A DNA stretch of 64,000 nucleotides. Origin: Bilifractor sp002394235 (GTDB lineage Bacteria; Bacillota; Clostridia; Lachnospirales; Lachnospiraceae). A program made the translations under genes and the position numbers. Location of the stretch: assembly GCF_052118845.1 (NCBI RefSeq), contig NZ_JBQKGJ010000016.1, forward strand, positions 1 to 64,000, written 5' to 3'. The notes under the pieces are model-generated. The model saw nothing but the letters and a program-made list of their open reading frames with translations. It was not told the origin of the DNA and did not search any database. Of this stretch, positions 34,693 through 43,266 are shown one piece after another; position 1 is the first letter of the stretch, and each line of letters begins with the position of its first letter.

Positions 34693-34879
34693 GTAATTTC
34701 TCGTCTTTACAGGGCTTCGTTTCTTTACACGAATCCTTTGGATGCTTCAGATTTTCCGTGGTATATACTCAATATGAATTGCAAGCTTCACATTACCTTT
34801 CATATCATGGGTTCCGGATTATACCAGGAACTCGGTTACTTTCTTCTCTCTTATAAAAGGTCTTCTCTGAGGGAACTGC

Positions 34880-34930
34880 TTATGCAATACCACTTTCATA
34901 TTGAGGATGATGTGCCGGTGGAATTCCCAT
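34880..34930 (-). CDS. 16-codon leader-like ORF
   Basis: AAGGAGGAC lies eight bases before an ATG that opens only 16 codons (MGIPPAHHPQYESGIA) before TAA. It is about 165 bp downstream of a consensus-like promoter. The strong ribosome site on so short a frame suggests either a leader peptide or the 5' end of a gene broken by a frameshift. Confidence 0.35.
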   Translation of the reverse strand: MGIPPAHHPQYESGIA

Positions 34931-35098
34931 TGGACTGTCCTCCTTCTCTCGTATTTTAATTAAAGATCCGAACTTAACGTTTATCCGATATGATATCAAA
35001 GGCCGTTCCCTCTGTTCATGTAATCCTGAATCGGATCTGAATATCAGGACGGAGCTTTTATCGGATTAATTCTGTCGCCCGTTCTTTAATGTGATTAA

Positions 35099-35127
35099 AG
35101 GATAACACAGAGAATCCTATTTGTCAA
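35099..35127 (-). promoter_or_regulatory. Near-consensus minus-strand promoter in the AT-rich island
   Basis: Read on the minus strand, TTGACA (complement of 35122-35127) and TATCCT (complement of 35099-35104) are 17 bp apart. This is among the best promoters in the window, yet no intact gene follows it. Confidence 0.7.
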
Positions 35128-35390
35128 TGCATTTTTAATTTATTATTTACTTATTCTCTCTTTTTCTCATCTTATTTTATTATTTTTGCTTTTTATTCAT
35201 TCATTTCATTATATTCTGACATATTTCAGTAAAACTCCAGTTTTCATGTTATTGACCAACAATGAGCTCTCTCACCACTAGGCAAGAACATTCACAACGA
35301 CAACAACTATCGGCATGGAGAGGCACAAAGCAATCCGTGTGCGTGTCCGCGGAGCAACCCGAAGCTTATGTATATTTTGGACGACAAAAA

Positions 35391-35432
35391 ACAAAAAGGT
35401 CAGAACCCACACAAAAATCAGGGTTCTGACCT
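35391..35432 (-). terminator. Terminator of the aconitase-family gene
   Basis: AGGTCAGAACCC and GGGTTCTGACCT form a 12-bp perfect stem. On the minus strand the hairpin is followed by TTTTTGTTTTTT. It begins about 20 bp after the hydratase stop. Confidence 0.88.
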
Positions 35433-35453
35433 CACATAGCATCGACCGAGTGT

Positions 35454-37748
35454 TTACTTGTGATTGCGATAATAATTAATCAGGCATCCGTCCAGGATAA
35501 TCTCTCTCTCATCGTCCGTCAGCTGGCCCAGTCGGAGTTCAAATCCGGTTAACTCTTCATCTCCGACAACATATGCCGTGATGACATCCTCCCTGCTCTC
35601 AACTGCCTTCCGAATGTCCGGAACAAACAGATAATCTCCGTTTTTAAACGGAAGACTGCCTGCAGGAATCAGGAACGGAAGCATACCCCAGTTGATCAGA
35701 TTCGAACGGTATCTCTTCGTCGCGTAATCATTGGCGATATTTGCCCAGCCCCCGAGAACCTTCTGACAGGAAGCTGCCTGCTCACGAGCGGATCCGTCAC
35801 CCGGTTTTACGGCAAAGATCGTGGAGCCGACTCCCATATTCTGGTGGCAGACATCCGGGAACTTCGTATGGATCACCTTCATAACCGGCTTCAGCTCCGG
35901 GAGCGCATCTCCAGCGCAGCCTCCCTCTTCCAGTGCCTTCTGTGCCTTTTGAACCTGCTTTGCCCTTCCTACATACAGAGGATCTTTTCTGGAAAGAGCA
36001 AACTCGGCAAGTCTGAGCGGATTGGAACGATAGGAAGAAGTCTCTCCCGATGGAATCAGTTCATCGGTTGTCGTAACCGGATCATGGATCTCCGATACCA
36101 CCTTGAGAATCAGGTTCTCCGGAAGCGCAGACATCTTCGGCCAGTCCTTGATGTTCGGACCGAACCTCACTTCCACGGTCGGATCCGCGACACCATGGCT
36201 GTCAAATACGCGATGCGCGTAGATATTCGAGTCAAAGTGGTAAATCTGATGACGGTATTCACCGGCAAATTCTGTCGCGGGTGTCAGGTATCCTTTATTA
36301 GCAGCGGTTGCCGCGATGGACCGCGCGTCCATCAGAGCGACACCGGCAACCTGTCCCTCCTGGACCTTAGAGCCCTCACGGTTCGGGAAATTACGTGTGG
36401 AATGACGAATCGAAAGATCTCCATTCGCAGGAGTATCTCCCGCGCCGAAACACGGACCACAGAACGCGGTCTTCACCACAGCTCCCGTTTCCATCAGATC
36501 CGCAATCACGCCGTTAGCCGCCAGCTCCTTGTAAATCGGTGCACTTGCCGGATAAATATCCAGCGTAAAATCATCACAGCCGATGTACTGCCCACGCAGA
36601 ATATCAGCTGCCTGGCAGATATTTTCAAATCCGCCTCCGGCACATCCCGCAATAACTCCCTGATCCACAAGGAGCCTTCCATTGTGTACCTTGTTCCGGA
36701 GATTATAATCCACTTTTCCGTTGAATGCCACCTGTGCCCGCTTCTCTACATCGTCCAGGATATCCGGGAGATTCGCGTTGCATTCTTCGATTGTATAGAC
36801 GTTGCTCGGGTGGAACGGCATTGCGATCATCGGTTTGATCTTATCCAGATCCACATAGATGCAACCGTCATAATAGGCCACCGGGCCCGGGTTCAGCTCG
36901 CTGTAATCCTCCGGACGTCCGTGCTCCGCATAGTAGTCCCGGATTGTATCATCTGTCGTCCAGATCGAAGACAGACAGGTGGTCTCTGTTGTCATAACAT
37001 CAATGCCGATACGGAAATCCGCTGACAGTGAAGCAACGCCGGGTCCTACAAACTCCATAACCTTATTCTTGACATAACCCTTGTCAAATACTGCTCCGAT
37101 GATTGCGAGCGCAACATCCTGTGGGCCTACCCCCAGCACCGGCGCTCCTGTCATATAGACTGCAACGACTCCCGGCATCGCAATGTCATAGGTCTTGTTC
37201 AGAAGCTGTTTCACCAGCTCCGGTCCGCCTTCGCCCATGGCCATGGTTCCGAGAGCGCCATATCGGGTGTGGGAATCTGATCCAAGGATCATTCTCCCAG
37301 CTCCGCTGAGCATCTCACGGGCAAACTGATGAATGACCGCCTGGTGCGGCGGAACATACATGCCCCCGTATCTCTTCGCGCAGGAAAGACCAAACATATG
37401 ATCATCTTCGTTGATCGTTCCGCCAACCGCGCACAGAGAATTGTGGCAGTTCGTAAGCACGTAGGGAATCGGAAATTTCTCCAGTCCGGATGCCCGGGCA
37501 GTCTGAATGATTCCTACATATGTGATATCATGTGATGTAAGCTTATCAAATTTGATCTGAAGATTTTCCATGTTGCCCGAGACATTATGTGCCTTCAGGA
37601 TATTGTATGCCATGGTCTCCTTCTTCGCCTCATCCGCCGGCACAGCTTTTCCGGTTTTCTGCTGAAGCTGTGCGGCAGCGTCCGGTCCATCCGGAATCAC
37701 GGTTGTTCCGTTTACCAGATACACTCCGCCGTTCTGTAATTCAATCAT
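35454..37748 (-). CDS. Aconitase-superfamily hydratase (YbhJ-like)
   Basis: A 764-residue iron-sulfur hydro-lyase-type protein. Recognisable segments are VLTNCHNSLCAVGG, LGSDSHTRYGALGTMAMGEGG, VIAGCAGGGFENICQAADIL and TAFCGPCFGAGDTPANG. Cysteines in the last three fit the [4Fe-4S]-ligand pattern, and HSTRNFPNREGS and the later KRYRSNLINWGMLPF fit the catalytic loop and swivel domain. The size and MIELQNGGVYLVNG opening resemble the uncharacterised YbhJ branch rather than citrate aconitase. AGGAGG precedes the ATG. No citrate synthase or isocitrate dehydrogenase is nearby. Substrate unknown. Confidence 0.85.
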   Translation of the reverse strand: MIELQNGGVYLVNGTTVIPDGPDAAAQLQQKTGKAVPADEAKKETMAYNILKAHNVSGNMENLQIKFDKLTSHDITYVGIIQTARASGLEKFPIPYVLTNCHNSLCAVGGTINEDDHMFGLSCAKRYGGMYVPPHQAVIHQFAREMLSGAGRMILGSDSHTRYGALGTMAMGEGGPELVKQLLNKTYDIAMPGVVAVYMTGAPVLGVGPQDVALAIIGAVFDKGYVKNKVMEFVGPGVASLSADFRIGIDVMTTETTCLSSIWTTDDTIRDYYAEHGRPEDYSELNPGPVAYYDGCIYVDLDKIKPMIAMPFHPSNVYTIEECNANLPDILDDVEKRAQVAFNGKVDYNLRNKVHNGRLLVDQGVIAGCAGGGFENICQAADILRGQYIGCDDFTLDIYPASAPIYKELAANGVIADLMETGAVVKTAFCGPCFGAGDTPANGDLSIRHSTRNFPNREGSKVQEGQVAGVALMDARSIAATAANKGYLTPATEFAGEYRHQIYHFDSNIYAHRVFDSHGVADPTVEVRFGPNIKDWPKMSALPENLILKVVSEIHDPVTTTDELIPSGETSSYRSNPLRLAEFALSRKDPLYVGRAKQVQKAQKALEEGGCAGDALPELKPVMKVIHTKFPDVCHQNMGVGSTIFAVKPGDGSAREQAASCQKVLGGWANIANDYATKRYRSNLINWGMLPFLIPAGSLPFKNGDYLFVPDIRKAVESREDVITAYVVGDEELTGFELRLGQLTDDEREIILDGCLINYYRNHK

Positions 37749-37959
37749 ACCTGATCATTCCTCCTGTTAATCACTCTGATGCCGCGCTGTTCTGCCAGCC
37801 CGACCTGTACAGTAACCGACATGATGTAGACAGCGTCACCTACTGTATCCAGCCAGCTGCTCCGCTGCTCCGCAACTCACGCAGCCCTTCAGGCGGCCGG
37901 CTTTGTCGGTATGCCGCGCCTTTCGCCCCACTGCTTTACACCTTGTGTGAACGGATATG

Positions 37960-38035
37960 GCTCACCGCCCGCGCATATTCGCACTTACGTGCCGCTTGCG
38001 TGTCACTTCGCTGCTTCACAATGCGGATTGCAAAT
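37960..38035 (+). repeat. Dispersed intergenic repeat, partial copy C
   Basis: CGCACTTACGTGCCGCTTGCG followed by TGTCACTTCGCTGCTTC resembles the plus-strand blocks of copy A near 6490 and 6640. It lies in the spacer between the divergent hydratase and small hypothetical genes. Confidence 0.55.
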
Positions 38036-38056
38036 TCAGTGTTTATCATATATTAT
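38028..38056 (+). promoter_or_regulatory. Promoter of the small hypothetical gene
   Basis: TTGCAA (38028-38033) and TATTAT (38051-38056) are 17 bp apart and lie about 40 bp before the ATG of the following gene. Confidence 0.55.
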
Positions 38057-38093
38057 TTAGAATAATTTCGCAAGACGGGAGGAAAATTCAAAC

Positions 38094-38360
38094 ATGCGTT
38101 TCTGGGGAAAAATGATACGAGACAATCATATCCTGATGGATGTGACAATAACAGATGATAGCGAAGAGACAAGGACTCACAAGGTTTTCCATACCCTGGA
38201 ACAGATCTGCCATGAATGGGATCTGAGTGTGCCCATCTGGCTGGACTCCAACATACGGGAATTCAAGCGAACCAAAAAGGTACGCTTCACACAGGACAGC
38301 TTTGTCGGAGAAGAAATTTCCTTTGATTTTCTGGAGCTTCAGGTTCTGGACGAAGACTGA
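38094..38360 (+). CDS. Hypothetical protein, 88 residues
   Basis: A small soluble protein with an acidic C-terminus and no membrane segment or known motif. GGGAGG lies upstream of the ATG and a promoter is visible, so it is probably real. The sequence alternates hydrophobic and charged residues (HILMDVTITDDSEE, VRFTQDSFVGEEISFDFLEL), suggesting a beta-rich fold. It stands alone between divergent and convergent neighbours. It looks like a conserved Lachnospiraceae protein of unknown function, but that is an impression only. Confidence 0.75.
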   Translation: MRFWGKMIRDNHILMDVTITDDSEETRTHKVFHTLEQICHEWDLSVPIWLDSNIREFKRTKKVRFTQDSFVGEEISFDFLELQVLDED

Positions 38361-38405
38361 AAGAGCCGCAGGCCCCTGAAGGCCGCGGCTCCCTGCTCTG
38401 TCCCG

Positions 38406-38550
38406 GATTCTGCGGATTCCTCCGCAAGCTTATATATCAATCAAATAGTCATTCCGGACTGTACCGGTTCAGATTCTGCGGATTCCTCCGCAAGCTTACA
38501 TATCGACCGAATGGTCATTCTGAACTGTTCTGGTTCAGATTCTGCGGATC
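38406..38550. repeat. 66-bp tandem repeat at the MTA/SAH nucleosidase 3' end
   Basis: GATTCTGCGGAT recurs at 38406, 38472 and 38538, an exact 66-bp period. On the minus strand the third copy is the end of the nucleosidase gene (codons for RRI and TGA); the other two repeat that end further downstream. Confidence 0.85.
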
Positions 38551-39233
38551 ATCCCGCGCACAAGGCGCACACAGTGTCTCACGCAGTCTTCGGTAAAGGT
38601 GTTGTCATCCGCTACAGCGCTTCCGTCGGCCTTATCGGAGATCACGCGGATGATCAGAAACGGAACCCCGTTTCTCCACGCAGTCTGGGCGATGGATGCC
38701 CCCTCCATCTCTGCGCAGTATCCATGAAAGTTCTCCGCGAGTCTTGTCTTCACCTCATGATCCGAAATGAACTGATCACCGCTGACTACCGTTCCGCGGA
38801 AGGTGTGAATCTCGGGGTTCACCTCCGCATTTACCTCTTCTGCCAGCCCGATCAGCTTCTCATCACCCGGAAAACGGTAGACGTCCATGCCGGGAACCTG
38901 TCCCGGCTGGTAGCCCCATACTGTTGCGTCCATGTCATGCTGCACGGCCTCGGAAGACAGAACAATGTCTCCGATATCAATTTTGTTCTGAAGGCTTCCC
39001 GCGATTCCTGTATTGATTATATAATCTACATGAAAATCATCCACCAGAATCTGTGTGCACATTGCGGCATTTACCTTTCCGACACCGCTCTGCACCACAA
39101 CGGCAGGTTTTCCTTCAAGAACGCCGCGGTAAAACTTCATTCCTGCCTTTTCCCGGATGTCGGTCTCACTCATCAGGTTCTTCAGCTCTGCTACTTCCGA
39201 TTCCATAGCTCCGATAATTCCAATTAAACTCAT
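38535..39233 (-). CDS. mtnN: 5'-methylthioadenosine/S-adenosylhomocysteine nucleosidase
   Basis: Cleaves adenine from MTA and SAH, recycling by-products of methylation and polyamine synthesis and feeding autoinducer-2 formation if LuxS is present. The 232-residue protein has IGIIGAMESEVAEL at the N-terminus (acid catalyst Glu), the VVVQSGVGKVNAAMCTQ and INTGIAGSL phosphorylase-family blocks, the ribose-binding AEMEGASIAQTA and the catalytic Asp in RVISDKADG. The start at 39233 has CAGGAGA upstream; 39 further open codons upstream overlap the preceding gene. It follows the beta-CASP nuclease gene by 40 bp in the same direction and is probably co-transcribed. Confidence 0.96.
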   Translation of the reverse strand: MSLIGIIGAMESEVAELKNLMSETDIREKAGMKFYRGVLEGKPAVVVQSGVGKVNAAMCTQILVDDFHVDYIINTGIAGSLQNKIDIGDIVLSSEAVQHDMDATVWGYQPGQVPGMDVYRFPGDEKLIGLAEEVNAEVNPEIHTFRGTVVSGDQFISDHEVKTRLAENFHGYCAEMEGASIAQTAWRNGVPFLIIRVISDKADGSAVADDNTFTEDCVRHCVRLVRGMIRRI

Positions 39234-39273
39234 AAAATATTCTCCTGTTATATTGATTTGCCTCTCGGCACAC

Positions 39274-40890
39274 TCATCTGTCCCATTTGTCACAGAGAGC
39301 ATTGATCTGGTCCGTAAACTTCGCCAGATCCTTATTCGCGCCTCCCTCATTCCGGCGAATTACCGCCAGAAGTCTCTGACCCGCTCCAACAAGGCGCTCA
39401 TAAACGGCGGCAGCCCTGCGGTGGGACGCCTTTCCGCATCCACCGGATTCCTTCGAAATTAGAACACCCGCGGGCGCTTCAACGATCTGCCCTGTGGCGA
39501 GATCGAATACCGTTCCGCTGAACGGCGCATAGGAATCATACCCGAGTTCCTTCCGCAGCCGCTCCGCAAAAATCTCTGTCACAGCATCTTCTCCATGACA
39601 CACAAACACCTTTGCCGGTTTTTCCGTGAACGCGGAAGCCCATCTCATCAGTCCCTCGTTATCCGCATGGCCACTGATCCCGGGCAGGACCTGAATGTGT
39701 GCCCGTATCGCTATCTCCTCGCCGAACAGCCGGATACTCTCCGCCCCGTCAACAATAGCGCGGCCGGGGGTGCCCACAGCCTGGTAGCCCACGAACAGTA
39801 CCGTGCACTCCGGTCTCCAGAGGTTATGCTTCAGGTGATGCTTCACACGTCCGGCATCACACATACCGCTGGCGGATATGATTACCTTCGGAGTCTCGTC
39901 AAAATTGATCGCCTTTGAGTCCGCTGCGGTAATTGACGTCTTCAGATTTGAGAAGGCTATCGGATTGATCCCCTGTTTGATCAGCCTTCCCGCTTCTTCA
40001 TCATAGCATTCTGCGGGGTGTCTCTGGAAAACGGTTGTCGCCTCAATTGCGAGCGGACTGTCCAAATACACCGGAAAATCGCCATGTCCGCGCACCATCT
40101 GGTTTTCCTTGATCTGCCGGATAAAATAGAGCATCTCCTGCGTTCTGCCGACTGCGAAGGACGGAATCACCACATTGCCGCCCCGGTCAAAGGTCTTCTG
40201 GATCACGTCTGCGAGTGATGATACGTAATCCGGAACCGGACCGTGACTCCTGTCTCCATAGGTAGATTCCATGATAACATAGTCCGCCTCATGAATATAC
40301 TGAGGGTCGCGGATGAGCGGCTGATTCAGATTCCCGATGTCTCCGGAAAAAACGAGCTTCCGGGTGATCTCTCCCTCCGTCAGCCACATTTCAATACTGG
40401 CAGAGCCGAGCAGATGTCCGGCATCGATAAACCGGATTTTGATCCCCTCTGCCGGACAGAGAATCTCATTATAAGGTTTTCCGACAAGCAGGTCAATCGC
40501 GCCGATGGCATCCTTCATCGTATATGGCGGCATATACGTTTCCTTCCCGGCCCGTTTTCCCTTCCGGTTTCTCCATTCAGCCTCGAATTCCTGAATATGC
40601 GCGCTGTCGCGGAGCATAATGTCGCAAAGATCCGCTGTTGCCTCCGTCGTGTATATCGGTCCCCGGAATCCTCTCGAATAAAGAACCGGAAGGTTGCCCG
40701 AGTGATCGATATGCGCGTGCGTCAAAAGCACAAAATCGAGCTCTGACGCCGGGATCGGAAGCGGTTTGTTCTCGTAGATATTTTTTCCCTGTTCCATCCC
40801 GCAATCAACAAGAAACCTTCTTCCGGCCGCCTCAAGATAATAACAGCTGCCGGTCACCTCATGTGCTGCCCCCAAAAATGTAAGTTTCAT
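39274..40890 (-). CDS. Beta-CASP metallo-beta-lactamase-fold RNA nuclease
   Basis: A 538-residue enzyme of the Ysh1/CPSF73-like branch. The zinc site is visible in LLTHAHIDHSGNLP and VFSGDIGN. The beta-CASP cap and later motifs follow (ESTYGDR, IPSFAVGRTQEML, ISASGMCDAGR, ISGHADNEGLMRW, VFVCHGE). These are typical of bacterial MBL-fold exonucleases that process RNA; in-vivo targets are unknown. The start at 40890 (MKLTFLGAAHEVTG) follows GGGGGA; the 21 codons before it lack a ribosome site. It is the first gene of a likely two-gene unit with the nucleosidase. Confidence 0.92.
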   Translation of the reverse strand: MKLTFLGAAHEVTGSCYYLEAAGRRFLVDCGMEQGKNIYENKPLPIPASELDFVLLTHAHIDHSGNLPVLYSRGFRGPIYTTEATADLCDIMLRDSAHIQEFEAEWRNRKGKRAGKETYMPPYTMKDAIGAIDLLVGKPYNEILCPAEGIKIRFIDAGHLLGSASIEMWLTEGEITRKLVFSGDIGNLNQPLIRDPQYIHEADYVIMESTYGDRSHGPVPDYVSSLADVIQKTFDRGGNVVIPSFAVGRTQEMLYFIRQIKENQMVRGHGDFPVYLDSPLAIEATTVFQRHPAECYDEEAGRLIKQGINPIAFSNLKTSITAADSKAINFDETPKVIISASGMCDAGRVKHHLKHNLWRPECTVLFVGYQAVGTPGRAIVDGAESIRLFGEEIAIRAHIQVLPGISGHADNEGLMRWASAFTEKPAKVFVCHGEDAVTEIFAERLRKELGYDSYAPFSGTVFDLATGQIVEAPAGVLISKESGGCGKASHRRAAAVYERLVGAGQRLLAVIRRNEGGANKDLAKFTDQINALCDKWDR

Positions 40891-40999
40891 AAACAATCCC
40901 CCAATCCGCAGCTTATAGAACCAATAAGAAACCTGATGCGAATGCTGATTCAATTATAATCTACTGCCCACCGCATTTACAAGAGGATGTGAATACCTG

Positions 41000-41105
41000 T
41001 CAGCGGCGCAGAAGCTGTGAAGCTACAAAGTAACGCGGGACATTTATATACATTGTGATACCCTCTTGAGGGGCATGGTGATGATCTGCTCGTGACTTGT
41101 CTGAG
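41000..41105 (+). repeat. Dispersed intergenic repeat, diverged copy D
   Basis: GAAGCTACAAAGTAACG, then TTATATACATTGTGATACC, then CTCTTGAGGGGCATGG resembles the blocks near 46725-46790 (GAAGCAACGGAGTAGC, TTATACAGCTTGTGGC, CTCTTGCGGGGCATGG). It is the diverged branch of the family. Confidence 0.6.
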
Positions 41106-41147
41106 CTGTTACGCGCGAACAGAGACAAATCGTTGCATACAGTAACT

Positions 41148-41225
41148 GGACCGATATGATGTCTGCGGAATAACAGGAGCGGTATGGCCTCCGCGGAATG
41201 GCAGGACCGGTATGATCGCCGGGAA
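41148..41225. repeat. 28-bp tandem repeat upstream of murG
   Basis: GGACCGATATGATGTCTGCGG-like units begin at 41148, 41176 and 41204. They end just before the murG promoter. Confidence 0.75.
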
Positions 41226-41254
41226 TTGATTTCTTTCATAAAATCAGCTAGAAT
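41226..41254 (+). promoter_or_regulatory. Promoter of murG
   Basis: TTGATT (41226-41231) and TAGAAT (41249-41254) are 17 bp apart, placing transcription start about 55 bp before the chosen ATG. Confidence 0.65.
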
Positions 41255-41314
41255 GCTTCTGAAAGGAATACAATCTGTTCCGATATTACTCACAGCATCT
41301 ATGGAGGCCAATTG

Positions 41315-42379
41315 ATGAAGCACATCGTTCTCACAGGCGGCGGTACCGCCGGTCATGTAACTCCGAATATAGCCCTGATTCCAGGCCTGAAGGAACTGGG
41401 ATACGAGATTTCCTACATCGGTTCCTACAACGGAATTGAAAAGAGCCTGATTGAGGCCGAGGGGATTCCCTATTACGGAATATCTACCGGAAAACTGCGC
41501 CGATACATCGATCCCAAGAATCTGTCGGATCCCTTTCGTGTGGTGAAGGGCATCTTTGAAGCAAGAAAACTGATGAAAAAAATTCGTCCGGACATTGTGT
41601 TTTCAAAAGGCGGTTTCGTAGCAGTCCCGGTCGTCCTCGCGGCGAAACACTGCAAGGTTCCGGTAATCATTCATGAATCGGACATGACCCCAGGTCTCGC
41701 AAATAAAATATGCATTCCCTATGCTTCCAAGGTCTGCTGCAATTTTCCGGAGACGCTCTCTAGCCTGCCTGAAGGCAAGGCTGTTGTTACCGGTACGCCG
41801 ATCCGGAAAGAATTGAGAGAGGGCAGCGCAGAGCGCGGCTATTCCTTCACCGGTCTTTCCCACGATAAGCCGGTCATTCTCGTGATGGGCGGAAGCCTTG
41901 GATCCGTGAATGTAAACAACCATGTCCGCGAAGCTCTCCCGGAACTCCTGAAGCAATATCAGGTTGTGCATCTGTGCGGCAAGCGAAATCTCGACCACTC
42001 TCTGGATTATACTGATGGATACCGCCAGTATGAATATATCAAGGAAGAGCTGCCCGATCTTTTCGCTATGGCGGATCTGATCATCTCCCGCGCGGGAGCA
42101 AACGCAATCTGTGAAATCAGCACCCTTGCCATTCCGAATCTCCTCATTCCGCTTTCCGCGAACGCCAGCCGCGGCGACCAGATTCTGAATGCGCGTTCTT
42201 TTGAAAAGCAGGGATACAGCGAGGTAATCGAAGAGGAAAATCTGACCAAAGACACTCTCCTCTCCGCCGTACAGAAACTTCATGACAACAGGGATACCTA
42301 TATCTCCGCAATGAAGAACAGCAAACATACCGATTCGATTCAGATGATCCTGAATCTCATCCGGGAATACACAAAATAG
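41315..42379 (+). CDS. murG: MurG UDP-GlcNAc:lipid I N-acetylglucosaminyltransferase
   Basis: Adds GlcNAc to lipid I to make lipid II on the inner face of the membrane. The 354-residue protein opens with the donor-binding TGGGTAGHVTPN loop, has FSKGGFVAVPVVLAA, a membrane-facing segment, MGGSLGS, and the UDP-binding ISRAGANAICEI and RGDQILNARSFE segments. The ATG at 41315 is preferred over the adjacent TTG at 41312 because GGAGG then sits seven bases away. It is outside any division/cell-wall cluster, so it could be the only copy or a second one. A 200-bp structured 3' region follows before its terminator. Confidence 0.95.
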   Translation: MKHIVLTGGGTAGHVTPNIALIPGLKELGYEISYIGSYNGIEKSLIEAEGIPYYGISTGKLRRYIDPKNLSDPFRVVKGIFEARKLMKKIRPDIVFSKGGFVAVPVVLAAKHCKVPVIIHESDMTPGLANKICIPYASKVCCNFPETLSSLPEGKAVVTGTPIRKELREGSAERGYSFTGLSHDKPVILVMGGSLGSVNVNNHVREALPELLKQYQVVHLCGKRNLDHSLDYTDGYRQYEYIKEELPDLFAMADLIISRAGANAICEISTLAIPNLLIPLSANASRGDQILNARSFEKQGYSEVIEEENLTKDTLLSAVQKLHDNRDTYISAMKNSKHTDSIQMILNLIREYTK

Positions 42380-42583
42380 CCGAACAGACGACAGCCGGAA
42401 ATATAAACTCCCCTCCCAAAACCCATGAAGGGACGAGTAAGCGATGGAAGATCGTATTGACGGCAGTCGGATATATAAACTTCCCTCCCAAAATCGCCCG
42501 CACGTCGAGGATAAGACAAGAGGGAAGTCGGGCCGGTGAGGGAACCACCGGACCGATAAAGAGAAGAAATCCCCTGATAGGGC
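42380..42583 (+). ncRNA. Structured 3' UTR or small-RNA candidate
   Basis: Between the murG stop and a strong terminator lies about 200 bp with no gene. It holds two 65-70-bp related segments (each with TCGGA or CCGGA, ATATAAACT, CCCTCCC, AAAA), then ACTTCCCTC pairing with GAGGGAAGT across 35 bases, then a CCGGTG/CACCGG hairpin. Several stacked helices ahead of a terminator fit a 3' UTR-derived RNA, but no known RNA family was recognised. Confidence 0.35.
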
Positions 42584-42633
42584 GAGCCTGACACGGCCGG
42601 TATTATTTTTCCCGCCGTGTCAGGCTCTTTTTT
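42584..42633 (+). terminator. Strong terminator after murG
   Basis: A 14-bp perfect stem (GAGCCTGACACGGC with GCCGTGTCAGGCTC) around a 16-base loop is followed by six T's. Confidence 0.92.
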
Positions 42634-42661
42634 CATTCATGTCTCAAAAGGTTCTGCCGGA

Positions 42662-42775
42662 AACAGTCTTCTGTCATGTTGTCTTTCGCTCAGAAGCAGT
42701 CTTCTGTCACGTCGCCTTTCGCTCAGAAGCAGTCATCCGCCACGTTTGTTTCTCTCGGGATCAGTCATGTTCCTT
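42662..42775. repeat. 33-bp tandem repeat, four copies
   Basis: CAGTCTTCTGTCACGT-type units start at 42664, 42697, 42730 and 42762. They fill the spacer between the murG terminator and the convergent HIT gene. Confidence 0.8.
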
Positions 42776-42795
42776 CATTCCAGATGAACGAAGCC

Positions 42796-43206
42796 TTACT
42801 TAAGATCCTTTGCCTTCTCCAGAATCTCCTTCTTAGCCTCGTCTGTCAGCGTTCCCGGCTTCCATGTAACACCGGCTCCGTCCCCGTTGTATCTCGGGAT
42901 CAGGTGAATGTGAAAATGAAATACGGTCTGTCCGGCAGCTTCTCCGTTGTTCTGAACCACATTATAGCCATCACACGGAAGCGCCTTCATCATAAAGGTC
43001 ACGATCTTCTTCGCGAGCACAGCCGCTCTGGATAAGAGATCCTCCGGAATCTCCGTAATATCAGCGTAATGCTTTTTCGGAAGAATAAGCGCATGTCCCT
43101 TCGTCGCCGGTCCGAGATCCAGAATCACCCGGAAATCATCATCTTCATAAATTGTCGCCGACGGAATCTCGCCTGCTGCGATTTTACAGAAAATACAATC
43201 ATTCAT
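42796..43206 (-). CDS. HIT family nucleotide hydrolase/transferase
   Basis: A 136-residue Hint-type protein of the histidine triad family, which hydrolyses nucleoside phosphoramidates and related adenylates. DCIFCKIAAGEIPS opens the protein with the usual Cys pair. ALILPKKHYADI lies mid-protein and the catalytic HFHIHLIPR triad is near the C-terminus. The start at 43206 has GGGAGG upstream; 14 open codons before it are discarded. It stands just downstream of the pilus locus on the same strand but is not part of it functionally. Confidence 0.95.
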   Translation of the reverse strand: MNDCIFCKIAAGEIPSATIYEDDDFRVILDLGPATKGHALILPKKHYADITEIPEDLLSRAAVLAKKIVTFMMKALPCDGYNVVQNNGEAAGQTVFHFHIHLIPRYNGDGAGVTWKPGTLTDEAKKEILEKAKDLK

Positions 43207-43266
43207 GATATTGTCCTCCCTGTCTGTTTGCATGAATTCAATATACATCCCTGTATACCTGCTTCA

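Larger units (their letters stand above)
34000..35390. other. AT-rich island without a convincing full-length gene
   Basis: About 1.4 kb is clearly richer in A and T than its flanks. It has a hairpin near 34133-34173, several short minus-strand open frames with protein-like composition broken by stops, and a near-consensus minus-strand promoter near 35100-35127. A plus-strand stretch at about 35275-35440 also reads openly (ends QNPHKNQGSDLT) but lacks a start. The content suggests a decayed gene or small mobile remnant; no family was recognised. Confidence 0.5.

Noticed and set aside
34630..34959. 109-codon plus-strand ORF in the AT-rich island
   Set aside because: No ribosome site and no recognisable motif; the minus strand here has better coding and promoter signals.
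42380..42583. Known riboswitch, SRP RNA or RNase P RNA downstream of murG
   Set aside because: Hallmark conserved segments of those RNAs were not found; kept only as an unclassified candidate.
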